The notes: generated from the sequence alone by a model not told the origin. DNA of 64,000 nucleotides from Chamaecyparis obtusa (GCA_027943335.1 BSBK01000760.1:1371001-1435000); one strand, 5' to 3'. Positions 9,381-21,334 are shown, numbered from the stretch's first letter. Numbers and translations: made by a program.

Positions 9381-12300
9381 CGTCATCGTCGTCATCATCA
9401 TCGTCCTCGTCCTCGTCGTCGTTGTCATCATCATCAACATCATCATCATCAACATCAACATCATCTTCATCATCATCATCAGTAGCAGCATCATCTTCTT
9501 CTTCTTCTTCATGAAAATTTGTCTCAGGAACATCATCCAATAATTTTTGATCGTGATCATCATCTACATCATCTTCTACTTCTTCGGTATCTTCTTCTTC
9601 CATCGCATTATACTTTATCGGCCTTCCTCTCGGTTCATGTCTAACAACAAATGACCAACCCGGTTTATGTGAAACCTCTGAGTAAAATACCTGTTCACAT
9701 TGGCTTGGAAGAACATAGGGCTCATCCCCAACTAGCTCAAATGACCTTGTATTAACCATTGTAAATCCATTATCATGTTCAATAACAGTTCTATTAGGAT
9801 CATTTGGATTAAGTCGTAGCCTGTACCATTTGACAACGAAGAGTACTAATTTGAAGGAACTAAAGTCGCACTCAAATATATCATCCAAAATGCCATAGTA
9901 TTGATTTTTAGACTCTTGAGGATCTAAGTCATTTCTAGATGAAATATTAGTCACTTGAAAGACTGCAGTTATTCCAGAATCACAAGTTTTCTTCGTGTCA
10001 TCCAACACTTTGACGCGAAATTTTTGACCATTACAGAACATACCCTTGTGGTGTTTAACCTGCAATAATATGTGAAACATGTCAAAATTATTATATCATG
10101 AGTTGATAAACATACGGGTGATTAATAATTTTGTACGTACCTGGAAATCTCTTAAACCATATGCTAAATCTATTTCCCTTTGCGTAACATTAGAATCTCC
10201 ATTACGATGAGCTTCTTTAACCAATGAAGATACACCTTCCCATGTTAATGTGTGACCAGAATGTTGACATCGTTCAATCCATACCGTCATCCAATCAAGA
10301 TTGTTTGCAATATACAAATGTAGTGCATCCCACTCTCGAGCAACTGTACAAAAAAAAAATAGACGACTTACAACCGATTTATTTTGAAGATTAAGAAATA
10401 ATTTATTACAATAACATCTTATAATTTATTACCTGTCACTTTTCTCAATCTACCTTTCCCCATCAAGTACTCCCCTTTGAATTTTTTAAAAGGGTCGAGA
10501 TCCCAAATGCGATCTACATGGATATTTGAAGCAAACTTAGGAAGATATTCAGTAATGTACACCATAGTCTGGTATACCATGTATCCCTCTACCATAGAAC
10601 CCTCAGGATGTGCTATTTGTCGAACCAAAGCCTTCAAAGATTTCAAGTGCCTCTCAACCATCCACATTGACCTAGTGTGTGCAGGTCCACACAATTCAAT
10701 CTCCTCAACTTGGTGTATGAGGTAGTGTTCTTGTGCATTGAAAAAAGTTGGAAGTAGACACTTTTGCATTTCACACAATAAATGAGGAATTCTTCTCTTC
10801 CAATAGTTTATATCTTCTTTATGGATTTCTTTAGATGACAACCACCTACATTAAGAGATTCAAGTCACAAAAAATATATAAATACGAGACTTTACAAAAT
10901 AATATACAATAGATTACATAGCAAGAAAAACAAATCGCGAATATAATAAATATATACAACAAATTGAACAGATATTACTGCTTACCTCATGTATTTTCCA
11001 AGATCATATATCACTTGTTTGATGTTATTGTTGAAGTGCTCTGGGAGAGATAGAGGTAGCACGTACTGCAGTAATTATAAACCAATCATTTCATTATTTT
11101 CTAACATAACATAATGAATAGTACACGTAGTTTATGAATATATTGTAAATACAGAAGAACATAACTTACCTTGATGAAAGTATGCCAATCATGCGTTTTG
11201 AGCCCTGGCCCAAATTCACTTTTCTTTGATATGAGATTGCTTATGTTCCCAGCAAATCCTGTGGGAAATCGAATTTTTCGTATGACTTCTTTTATGGCAT
11301 CACTTTGCTGCTCCGTTAATAACCAAGGAAGGGCACTTATATTAATCTGATCTCTATTTCTATTTGAGTGAATGAAATTCTTCAGTGCATGATTGGATTC
11401 ATGAATGTTATTACAAATTTTGACAATTTTTTCTTTGTCACGCCTTCCATCCAGTATTTTCCACAATGTCTCTGTTATATTCTTTCCAACATGCATAAGA
11501 TCAAACAAATGCACAATTTGTAGGTCCTCATAGTAGGGCAACCTACTAAATTGTCTGGGATAGCTTTTTAGTCCCTTTGGAAGGTTGTCAGTAGTGCCTT
11601 GACGACCTTCACGATCATCAATTACATAATTAGTAAACAAAAATCACAATAGAAATATATAAATTACAAACATAAACCATTAAGTGGAACGACATTACCT
11701 CGACGATTAATTCTATTATATTCCAACTTCCATAGGCGAGGTGTCATTCTTCGTGGCTTTGATGTAGTCTCTTCTTTCCCATTGAAAAGATGTTTTTCCA
11801 TACTTCGATACTTATGATTCCTGTGGAGGAAGTGTCTGTACTCATCAAACACATGCTTTCCTAAACTTTTTGAATGACGAGATTTCATCTTTGGACCACA
11901 AACTGGACATGCAAATTTTCCCTTTGTTTGAAGACCTACAAGATAATGATATAATTGGATTATTAAATATGTTGATTTTTATAATTAGAATTATCATGCG
12001 CAACTTGAATTCACTATAACATACCACAAAAATGTGTTAGCCCTGGGACATCATGTATTGTCCATACAAGTATTGCATGGAATTGAAATTGTCTTTGTCC
12101 TATTGGTCTAGACACGTCATACATAGTGACACCGTTCCATAACTCCACCAACTCGTCAATAAGAGGCTCAATATATACATTCATATCTTTAACTTGATAT
12201 TTACCTACTTGAATGAACAGTAACATTACATAATTATTGTGACCATTTTACTGTAAGATTTGTAAGTACATGTAAATTAATAACTATCAAATGATAAAAT

Positions 12301-13583
12301 ACCTGGAACAATCATTGCCAACATAATGTGCTTCCTCTTTATTGACATCCACGGAGGAATGTTATTGTTGATAACAAAAATAGGCCACACCGAGCAAACA
12401 GATCTCATCTCTCCAAATGGATTGACACCATCCGCTGCCAATGAAAGCCTGAGATTACGAGGTTCTTCTTTGAAGTGTTGCCACTTTTCCTCTATGTGCA
12501 TAAATGCCGAACCATCCGCAGGGATTCGAATAATGTCATCTCGACTTCTATTGCGTGCATGGTAATCCATAAATTGTGCCAAGCTAGTACACCTGAATAA
12601 TTGTCGCATCCGTGGAATAATGGGGATGTAACGAAGAACCTTGTGAGGCACCTTTTTTGTTATTCGATCTGTTCGATATCTACTCGTATGACATACAGGG
12701 CATTGTGTTGCAAATTCATGTTCTTTATAATATATAATATGATCATTGGGACAAGCATGTATTGCTTGATACTCCATTCCAATATCTTTCATAATAGTAG
12801 ATAATTCTCGATATGAGCGAGGTAGAATATTTGATGGTGGTAAAAAAAACTCGCCTATCAATCTACAGCAAAAAATATAAGTTGTTAATATAAACAATAT
12901 TAGTGGTACATTATTCACCCTTTGTTAACTATAAAGACATATATGACATACCTTAACATACGTGACATTGTTATGTTGGATAAACCATTCATAACCTTCA
13001 AGTTCAACAACAACAATATAGCAGAGAGAAGAGTTGTTTGGGAGTCTTTGTATAGGGGCTCGTATGCCTTCTCAAGTAGAGGTACATCAAGGCTATCATC
13101 ATCATCATGATTAGATCCGCTTGGACTAAATGTGTCATGGATCAATGTATTTATACCATCATCTTCAATTGTGTTTTCTGGCGCATGATCGTCATCTTCC
13201 ATGGGATCATTATCTTCACCTTGGATATTCGCACCCCCATGTTCCTCCATATCATGTACTTCCCTGGGGAGATCAACCTATATAAAATTGATTAACATAA
13301 ATAAACCATGATCTTCAACTCATCATCAAGTGATTTCATATGTATATAAATTGTTAAAATGATATAATGAACAACTTACCAGTGGATGATAGTCATGCCC
13401 CCCTTCAATGTGACCATTCTCCCTACAATGTCTCTTAACTGTTTTGATTAGCAATCTTCTACGGTTTAAGCCCTTACAAATTTTGCAGGGACAATAACAT
13501 TTTCCATCACCTTTTCTTTTCAAGTTAGACCACAATCTAGCGATTTTCTCCCTATTTTTTTCTTCACTTATATTATCTGACAT
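9328..13583 (-). CDS. TNP2: TNP2-type CACTA transposase (Transposase_21), ten exons, intact
   Basis: Ten minus-strand exons join in phase with GT-AG introns: 13583-13380, 13277-12952, 12862-12303, 12204-12025, 11935-11699, 11606-11170, 11065-10986, 10845-10433, 10343-10141 and 10059-9328. They sum to 3372 nt (1123 aa plus stop), and I see no internal stop. Domains in order: Transpos_assoc (aa ~1-68, with C-Y-C-P-C-K-I-C-K); an acidic linker; Transposase_21/TNP2 (aa ~178-650, with A-C-P-N-D-H, Q-C-P-V-C and F-A-C-P-V-C); DUF4218 (aa ~675-800, with A-Q-E-H and H-T-R-S-M-W-M-V-E-R); DUF4216 (aa ~885-1010); and a C-terminal Asp/Glu tract. This enzyme class cuts the CACTA ends. The length is normal for full-length plant TNP2. 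The ATG at 13583 opens the conserved N-terminal domain. The gene ends 216 bp before the SET exon, so both may share a transcript, as in En/Spm. Confidence 0.9.
9335..9600 (-). repeat. Coding GAT/GAA microsatellite for the acidic tail of the transposase
   Basis: On the plus strand this is mostly (ATC)n with TCA/TCT variants. On the minus strand it encodes about 80 residues that are nearly all Asp and Glu at the C-terminus of the TNP2 protein. The reading frame is retained to the stop at 9328. Length of such a tract is expected to vary between copies. Confidence 0.85.
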
Positions 13584-14030
13584 GATCGTTCTTCCCAGGA
13601 AGCAAAAATTGGGCTATGAAAACTTTGGTCTACAACTTTCAGTGACTAAGCAAAATTGTCAAAAGTACACAAAACATATAAGCTACAAGGCCTTCTTGCT
13701 TAGCTCTAGAAGCTCTCTAGCAATCAAAACATATAAGCTACAAGGCCTAACAGCAATTTCAAAACATATAAGCTACAAGGCAAGACATATTACATGACAT
13801 TGCAAAAGGATTAAAATATACATTAGATTAAAAAATATACAATTTTCAAACCTGAGCGCGCGGCTATAACTCATGTAATGGTCTTCTTGCTTAGCTTTAG
13901 AAGCTCTCCAGCAATCAAAACATATAAGCTACAAGGCCTAATAGCAATTTCAAAACAAGGGTCATCAGAAGAACCAAAAACAATGTGTGCAAACAATACC
14001 TTGTGAAGTGGTATAGACAATTAGAAGATG
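13584..14030 (-). promoter_or_regulatory. Upstream region of TNP2 with direct repeats
   Basis: The 447 bp before the transposase ATG carry at least four copies of CAAAACATATAAGCTACAAG (about 13670, 13726, 13759, 13916). Two are embedded in a longer duplicated block, CTTCTTGCTTAGCT then AGAAGCTCT..AGCAAT (13691 and 13883). As the spacer between the transposase start and the right subterminal array, this is the likely promoter and 5' leader. The repeated motif could be a binding site for the element's own DNA-binding protein; that is inference from position only. I cannot place a TATA box with confidence. Confidence 0.45.
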
Positions 14031-15586
14031 CTACTATGTGCTAGGGAACTTCTTAGAACTGTTGGTATATTCTTACAACTTGTTACACCTGGGATATTCT
14101 TCTCTGTAGATGCTACTGTGTGCTGTGGTCCAAATGGGCCCATAAATGTGGTTGAATAGCAATACATTCAAGTGGCTTACACAAGGGATAGTCACTGTGA
14201 GATATCCTCATGTGTGACTGTCCTTGTCACAAATTAGGACATCTCACAGTGACTGTCCCTTGTGTAATTGCCACTTGAATGAGGTCAGTCACTGTAAAGA
14301 CAACATGATAATGTACACATACAATGAGTGTACATTATCATGTTGTCTTTACAGTGGCTGCCCTCATGTTGTATATTCTTCTCTGTAGATGCTACTACGT
14401 GCTAGGGAACTTCTTAGAACTGTTGGTATATTATTACAACTTGTTACACCTGGGATATTCTTCTTTGTAGATGCTACTATGTGTCGTGGTCCAAATGGGC
14501 CCATAAATGTGGTTGAATAGCAATACATTCAAGTGGCAATTACACAAGGGACAGTCACTGTGAGATGTCCTCATGTGTGACTGTCCTTGTCACAAATGAG
14601 GACATCTCACAGTGACTATCCCTTGTGTAATTAAGTATTGTGGGGAAGCATTCTAAATAACCAAAGCCGCTAACAATAAATTCAACACAGATATGTCCTC
14701 ATTTCTGGGTATTTTAGCTCTCTAACAGCTGAATACCAGATTAAATAATAATGACAAAAGAAAAATAAACCCAACGTACTCAGAAATTGTAGCTGTGATT
14801 TTGCGGAGGGAATCTCTCTCGGCACTGTTGAAAACACAAATGACAACCCGCTTGATTTTGTGGAGGGAATCTCTCTCGGTGCTGTTCAAAACACAAATGA
14901 CAACCCGCTTTATTCAAAACACAAATGATAACCCGCTTGATTTCGCGGAGGGAATCTCTCTCGGTGCTGTTGAAAACACAAATGACAACGTTCCTTTTTT
15001 TTTTTGCACTTATATCCCGACCAACATAAGGTCCATTTGTAATACAACATGATAATGTACACTTACAGTGAGTGTACATTATCATGTTGTCCTTAGAGTG
15101 ACTATCCTCATTTGTTGAAGAAGAAAAGCATTAATGTGGCTGAATAGCAATACATTCAAGTGGCAATTACACAAGGGACAGTCACTATGAGATGTCCTCA
15201 TTTGTGACTGTCCTTACAGTGAGTGTACATTATCATGGTGTCTTTAGAGTGACTGTCCTCATTTGTTGAAGAAGAAAAGCATTAATGTGGTTGAATAGCA
15301 ATACATTCAAGTGGCAATTACACAAGGGACAATCACTGTGAGATGTCCTCATGTGTGACTGTCCTTGTCACAAATGAGGACATCTCACAATGACTGTCCC
15401 TTGTGTAATTCAAGTGGCAATTACACAAGGGACAGTCACTGTGAGATGTCCTCATTTGTGACTGTCCTTACAATGAGTGTACATTATCATGTTGTCTTTA
15501 GAGTGACTGTCCTCATTTGTTGAAGAAGAAAAGCATTAATGTGGTTCAATAGCAATACATTCAAGTGGCAATTACACAAGGGACAA
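14030..15586 (+). repeat. Right subterminal repeat array, part 1
   Basis: Same modules as at 2.2-3.2 kb, mainly inverted in order. Hairpin units with arms of about 40 bp lie at about 14178-14262, 14537-14634, 14281-14356 and 15042-15110. Module copies of the type GCGGAGGGAATCTCTCTCGG occur at 14815-14965, and the AACCAAAGCCGCTAACAATA module at about 14660. From about 15110 the array settles into a tandem unit of about 254 bp. It is interrupted at 15586 by a solo LTR and resumes at 17611. Confidence 0.8.
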
Positions 15587-17610
15587 TGTCATGAGCCGTG
15601 ACATATTGAACTTAGTATAATAATAAAATGATTAGATGATATATAATAATCTATTATTAACGGTATATAACAATAATATATAATTATTATCAAAAGATAA
15701 TAATAATATATAGTTAGCATAATAAGTAATATGTTAATTAAATAATATTAAAATATTAATAAATAATATAATTATGATTATAATTATAATATAAATTAAT
15801 AATAAATAATTATTAATAAATTATATATATTATATTATAATAATATATTAAGTAATAATATTAAATCAATTATTGATATAATAATTTTAATATATAAATA
15901 ATATTAATAAACCTCTCAATATAAAACAATATGTTATCACTATAATAATATTTATTATAATATTATTAATATTACTAACATCATTAATTATAATATTTAA
16001 TAATAACAATAACATTAATAATAATAATAATAATAATAACGTTTAAAGCAATATCGAATATCTGTAATCGATATACATCTACATTAAACATCTGCATTAT
16101 CTATCACGATGAGGAACGAAGAAGTGATACAACAATCACTAGTCATTACACATCGATACCATGAGAGGATGATTAATGAACCAAATACTATGAAGTCAAG
16201 ATCAACATGATATGAATAAGGGATAGGTCGCTATGTGTTTCAGAAGATGTATTGATAAGCAAGAAGGATAACCATTCATATATTATAAATAATCATTAAT
16301 TGCACAAGTTTAGACAATGACATATCCGATAAAGCAATATCAAACATGAAGACCCGCTAGCAAATATGCACCATCACTTCCTATGTTATCATGACAATAA
16401 CATAAACTAGATTGAATTCTACTATCTATATCAATAGACACCACATAGGAGGATATCGACTAAAGGATTGAAAGATTATCGATTGTCTGAGATAAACCAC
16501 ATCTTGTAGAAACACAAAAGCATCAGTGATTATATCACAAGCTATTGATGAATGAGGCATCAGTCATGGATAATAAGTACAATGTATCCTTAAGTATTAA
16601 CAGGAATGGAAGTCAATTTGAAGATCAAACTCCATTACTAGCAATCAACCAATAAATGGACAATTATCAGAAAATGATATCGACTTATATCAGAGTAGAA
16701 AGATTGGATATCATCATAACAATATGGGATAAGGCAAGAGTTAATATCGATTGACTAAATACTAATGATAGTTAGACCAAACTAATACAAACACAATGGA
16801 TGTTAACTACTGGTTGCACTACCAATTAGGGAAGATTACCTTCATAAAAAGATTTGATATTGAGTCAATCTGGGAGTTATCTATGATCAGAAAATAATGA
16901 AATAATATTATGTGAACTGTCAGATTATGGAAAGGTGTGCTTAACAAAGGGACATGGAGGAAGAAACAAGACACGTCTCATTCATAGCATCTCTTCATTT
17001 GTTAAAGACAATATAAGAATGCATTCTCGTCAGTCACTCAAGGCATCATTAGAACTTTATTTACTTATCCATATTTGGATATACTCAATAGAGCATCTGC
17101 CTTTGGCAGTTTGGTTTCAAGTTTATCATTGCAGATCAGAGACAACACCATGATTGCACAGATAGAAAGGATAGTCAGAAACAGCATCAATATTTGAAGT
17201 TGCAAGCATATAATTCAGAATCTGAAATAGCAACATATCACTCATAGCGATATTACACATTTGCATAATTACATCATCATATCAGACACAGCAAATACAT
17301 TGCTGTAAGCAATACTTATTGATTGTATATCGATATTGTTTATATCAGACATACCATCATTATACTATCACTATAAGTGATAGGAAACATCATATTCATA
17401 GCATATTTCATATCATTATATCCGACAGTGCTATTAAACATATTGGTATCAATATCATCTTGCACACATATTGTGATTGAATCTGAAATAGCGGTTGATA
17501 TCTTAAGTAACCTCCATTACTTAGTTTAATTGTAAGTATCTGATAGAGTAAGTCTGAGAAGTGGAGTAATTGTTCCTATTTTCCAAGTTAGCCAAAAAGG
17601 GGACATTACA
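15587..17610. mobile_element. Solo LTR (about 2.0 kb) inserted in the CACTA subterminal array
   Basis: It begins TGTCATGAGCCGTGACATA and ends GGGGACATTACA, that is TG...CA ends. It is flanked by the 5-bp duplication GACAA (15582-15586 and 17611-17615). The array unit broken at the left resumes exactly at the right (...GGGACAA | TCACTGTGAG...). No coding domain is present. The first 430 bp (about 15605-16035) are extremely AT-rich (TAATAATATA-type). Length and the TGTCATGAGCCGTGAC start suit a Ty3-gypsy LTR left by LTR-LTR recombination; the superfamily is an inference, as no internal sequence remains. Confidence 0.85.
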
Positions 17611-18560
17611 GACAATCACTGTGAGATGTCCTCATGTGTGACTGTCCTTGTCACAAATGAGGACATCTCACAATGACTGTCCCTTGTGTAATTCAAGCGG
17701 CAATTACACAAGGGACAGTCACTGTGACATGTCCTCATTTGTGACTGTCCTTACAGTGAGTGTACATTATCATGTTGTCTTTAGAGTGACTGTCCTCATT
17801 TGTTGAAGAAGAAAAGCATTAATGTGGTTCAATAGCAATACATTCAAGTGACAATTACACAAGGGACAATCACTGTGATATGTCCTCATGTGTGACTATC
17901 CTTGTCACAAATGAGGACATCTCACAATGACTGTCCCTTATGTAATTCAAGCGGAAATTACACAAGGGACAGTCACTGTGAGATGTCCTCATTTGTGACT
18001 GTCCTTACAGTGAGTGTACATTATCATGTTGTCTTTAGAGTGACTGTCCTCATTTGTTGAAGAAGAAAAGCATTAATGTGGTTCAATAGCAATACATTCA
18101 AGTGGCAATTACACAAGGGACAATCACTGTGAGATGTCCTCATGTGTGACTGTGCTTGTCACAAATGAGGACATCTCACAATGACTGTCCCTTGTGTAAT
18201 TCAAGCAGCAATTACACAAGGGACAGTCACTGTGAGATGTCCTCATTTGTGACTATCCTTACAGTGAGTGTACATTATCATGTTGTCTTTAGAGTGACTG
18301 TCCTCATTTGTTGAAGAAGAAAAGCATTAATGTGGTTCAATAGCAATACATTCAAGCGGCAATTACACAAGGGACAGTCACTATGAGATGTCCTCATTTG
18401 TGACTGTCCTTACAGTGAGTGTACATTATCATGTTGTCTTTAGAGTGACTGTCCTCATTTGTTGAAGAAGAAAAGCATTAATGTGGTTCAATAGCAATAC
18501 ATTCAAGTGGCAATTACACAAGGGACAATCGATCACTGTGAGATGTCCTCATGTGTGACC
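17611..18560 (+). repeat. Right subterminal repeat array, part 2 (254-bp tandem units)
   Basis: Direct tandem repeats of about 254 bp begin at about 17611, 17865 and 18119, followed by shorter units. Each unit contains an imperfect palindrome (ACACAAGGGACAATCACTGT ... its complement ... TGTCCCTTGTGT), a GTGTACATTATCATGTTGTC element and the GAAAAGCATTAATGTGGTTC module. The array stops abruptly after CTCATGTGTGAC near 18560. Confidence 0.85.
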
Positions 18561-20047
18561 TTTGTGAAGGCAAGTGCCAATTTGTACCCAAGTTACCAAT
18601 ATTGTGGCAAAAGTGGGAATGAAGCATTTAGGGGTCAAATTGGGCAAAGAAGTGTAGAAGTGGCCTATGTGAGGTCTAAATAGCCTAACTAAGTCATGGT
18701 TAGGGTCTTATGGTGTTTGAACAATAAGTTTTGAACCAAAATCCCAAAGGTTGTAACAAGTTGTCAATGTTGTCATTCACAACATTGACAACATTTGTGC
18801 AAGGGAGCATTTTCGAGTAAGATGGTTATGTAACTATATGAAACCATTGAATTAGGCATCAGATCAACTATAAGAGGCCTCCATCGATCTGTGCAAAAGG
18901 TTGGGGGGAAAAACATTTGGAATTAAGAAGATTTGTAGAGTAACACGGTTTTAGTGAATTCTTGAGTTTTTTTGTTTCTTTGTTTTCAGTTGATTAATGG
19001 ATTAGATAGCTCGCAGTGTCTATTGGAAAAGTTAGTACAAGTTGTTTTTTTATTCTGTGTTGTGTTTTTTTTGAGTTTTGAAGCATTCCAACTAGTTTGT
19101 TAATTCTTTTGTTAAGTACCCTATCATTGGTTTGAACCAGGCAGGTTGAACAAATGGAGTCTTAGCTCATCATTCCATTGTCAATTTTGTACAGGCTCTT
19201 GGAATGGGTGAGGAGACTCCATGTACTATATGTTTGGAAGGAGGGGCCCTGGGAAGCTCATTTTCTATGTTTGCAATGATGTCCTAGGTGAGTCAGTTGA
19301 GCACAATTAGGGATGACAAATCATTACAAGAAGATTACAACAAGTTGAATGCATTGGTTGCTTCAACTAAAATCTCATGGAGAGGTAGACACACATCTAA
19401 AGAAGCCCCAAGTCAAATTAGAAGATTGGGTGAGTTTCTTTGGCTGCTAAGAAAACAAACTCTTAGTCAGACTGTCCAAGTTGTGTCAAAATACTTGTTT
19501 TTAGGCATGGCTGTAGCAGTTGGTGTACAAAAAATCTAGGAGGAGAAGACCTTAGATATCTTGGAGTTCTCAATAAAGGGCATCTGAATCCTAAGCCCTT
19601 TAGGTGGCTTAATATAAACAAAAAGGCTTGACAAAGGCCTAATTGCTAGCAGCCTATTTTTGGGTGCAATTGGCATGCATGGTTTGATGAACCGGATTGA
19701 AGTACTGATGAAAAGTATAGGTGAAGGAGTAATATTGAAACCAATAGAGGTCCTAGTGGCCAGCCTCTCCATGGAGTAAAGTTCTAGTTGAATGTGTTTC
19801 AATTTGTGAAGACAAGACTAGGAGTGTCCTAGTAGCTAGATTGGTATTGAGCAGAGTTCGTTGTATTTCTTGTTGGTGTGCACTAGTTGAAGGAGTGGGA
19901 TCTTGGGTAGAGATACCTAAAGAGTGTAGGGATAGTTAAGTACCCTATCAAGTCAAAAAATTGGCCTAAAGAGACCCTAGTGAAGGATAGGGAGTGAGCA
20001 AGACAAAGTGTTACATCAATTAACAAGATCATTTTTTGGTAATTGTG
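18560..20047. other. Unassigned segment interrupting the subterminal array, probable insertion
   Basis: Non-array DNA of about 1.49 kb lies between an array unit broken after TGTGTGAC and another beginning GTGTACATTATC. Translation of short frames (for example 19288-19539) gives no recognisable domain. The layout resembles an LTR followed by leader sequence, but I could not find a clear TG...CA pair or target duplication, so its class is open. Confidence 0.45.
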
Positions 20048-21190
20048 TACATTATCATGTTGTCTTTACAGTGACTGTCCTCATTTGTTGAAGAAGAAAA
20101 GCATTAATGTGGTTCAATAGCAATACATTCAAGTGGAAATTACACAAGGGAATATCACTATGAGATGTCCTAAGTGTGACTATCCTTGTCACAAATGAGG
20201 ACATCTCACAGTGACTGTCCCTTGTGTAATTGCCACTTGAATGAGGATAGTCACTGTAAAGACAACATGATAATGTACACAAGTACCGTGAAGGTAGTCG
20301 CAAGTTAGGGCTGTTTCATTGCATACCCGAAACAATGAAGACATTACAGTCCACAAAATGTATGTGCTTGAAAGATGAACAAATAAAATTAAACTTCTAA
20401 ATAACCAAAGCCGCTAACAATAAATTCAACACAGATATGTCCTCATTTCTGGGTATTTTAGCTCTCTAACAGCTGAATACCAGATTACATAATAATGACA
20501 AAAGAAAAATAAACCCAACGTACTCAGAAATTGTAGTTGTGATTTCACGGAGGGAATCTCTCTCGGCGCTGGTGAAAACACAAATGACAACGTTCTTGTT
20601 TTTTTTGCCCTTATATCCCGATGTGATTTCGCGGAGGGTTACGGTGCTGTTGAAAACACAAATGACAACGTTCCTTTTTTTTTTTTCCCTTATATCCCAA
20701 CAACATCGCAATTGCAAGTTAGGGCTGTTTCACTGCATACCCGAAACAATGAAGACGTTACGGTCCACAAAACGTTTGTGCTTGAAAGATGAACAAATAA
20801 AATTAAACTTCTAAATAACCAAAGCCGCTAACAATAAATTCAACATAGATATGTCCTCATTTCTAGGTATTTTAGCTCTCTAATAGCTGAATACCAGATT
20901 ACATAATAATGACAAAAGAAAAATAAACCCAACGTACTCAGAAATTGTAGCTGTGATTTCGCGGAGGGTTACGGCGCTGTTGAAAACACAAATGACAACG
21001 TTCTTGTTTTTTTTGCCCTTATATCCTGATGTGATTTCGCGGAGGGTTACGGCGCTGTTGAAAACACAAATGACAACGTTCTTATTTTGTTTGCCGTTAT
21101 ATCCTAATGTGATTTCGTGGAGGGTTACGGCGCTGTTGAAAACACACATGACAACGTTCCTTTTAAATTTTGCGCTTATATCCCGACAAC
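20048..21190 (+). repeat. Terminal-proximal repeat arrays of the CACTA element
   Basis: 20048-20300 repeats the palindromic modules. From about 20303 to 21190 a roughly 415-bp block occurs twice (starts near 20303 and 20718). Each begins GCAAGTTAGGGCTGTTTCA, then AACCAAAGCCGCTAACAATA, then units of 79-82 bp starting GATTTCGCGGAGGGTTACGG and followed by a T-rich stretch and TTATATCC. Unit starts are at about 20540, 20622, 20954, 21032 and 21111. The open frame running through them is fortuitous. Confidence 0.8.
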
Positions 21191-21334
21191 GTCGCAATTG
21201 CGACAGTGACAAATGTATTGTCGTTGCAAATTGCGACGATGTCGGGCTATATTTGAAAAAAAAAGAGCAAAACCACATGACATTTGCCTGCCATCGCAAA
21301 TGGCCGTCGCAATTTCACCCCAAATGTATTAGTG
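21190..21334. repeat. Right terminal region of the CACTA element
   Basis: It contains interleaved inverted motifs GTCGCAATTGCGAC, TTGCAAATTGCGACGATGTC and CATCGCAAATGGCCGTCGCA, then CACCCCAAATGTATTAGTG at the very end. GCGAC/GTCGC-rich subterminal sequence followed by a CACTA terminus is typical of the superfamily. The next base after 21334 starts the putative ACA target duplication and then copia gag. Confidence 0.8.

Larger units (their letters stand above)
1..21334 (-). mobile_element. Giant CACTA (En/Spm) DNA transposon, left end outside window
   Basis: The right terminus ends in TTAGTG at 21334, which on the minus strand reads CACTAATACATTTGGGG, the family hallmark. Just inside it lie GTCGCAA/TTGCGAC inverted motifs, common in CACTA ends. 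Immediately after it, from 21337, an uninterrupted copia gag frame begins (N-T-M-M-I-D), so the transposon sits inside that gag; the 3-bp target duplication would be ACA at 21335-21337. The core has TNP2 and TNP1-type genes on the minus strand (5346-13583). Related subterminal repeats flank the core in opposite orientation at 2.2-3.2 kb and 14.0-21.2 kb. The first ~18 bases of the window match a motif of the left repeats (2558, 2640), so I infer the element continues leftwards. It contains nested insertions, including a solo LTR at 15587-17610. CACTA elements move by cut-and-paste. Confidence 0.85.

Noticed and set aside
9264..9563. Met-rich open frame on the minus strand
   Set aside because: Out-of-frame reading of the GAT repeat that encodes the acidic tail of TNP2.
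14780..15085. Overlapping ORFs on both strands with repeated short peptides
   Set aside because: They are tandem repeat units of the subterminal array read through; no domain and no independent evidence of coding.
16935..17153. 72-codon ORF inside the solo LTR
   Set aside because: No domain; lies in non-coding LTR sequence.
17611..18560. Regularly spaced palindromic repeats, considered as a CRISPR array
   Set aside because: Units are 254 bp with no unique spacers, and the context is a plant transposon.
20953..21334. N-terminal 127 codons of the 890-codon frame that runs into copia gag
   Set aside because: They translate the CACTA subterminal repeats and terminus; gag homology begins only at 21337.
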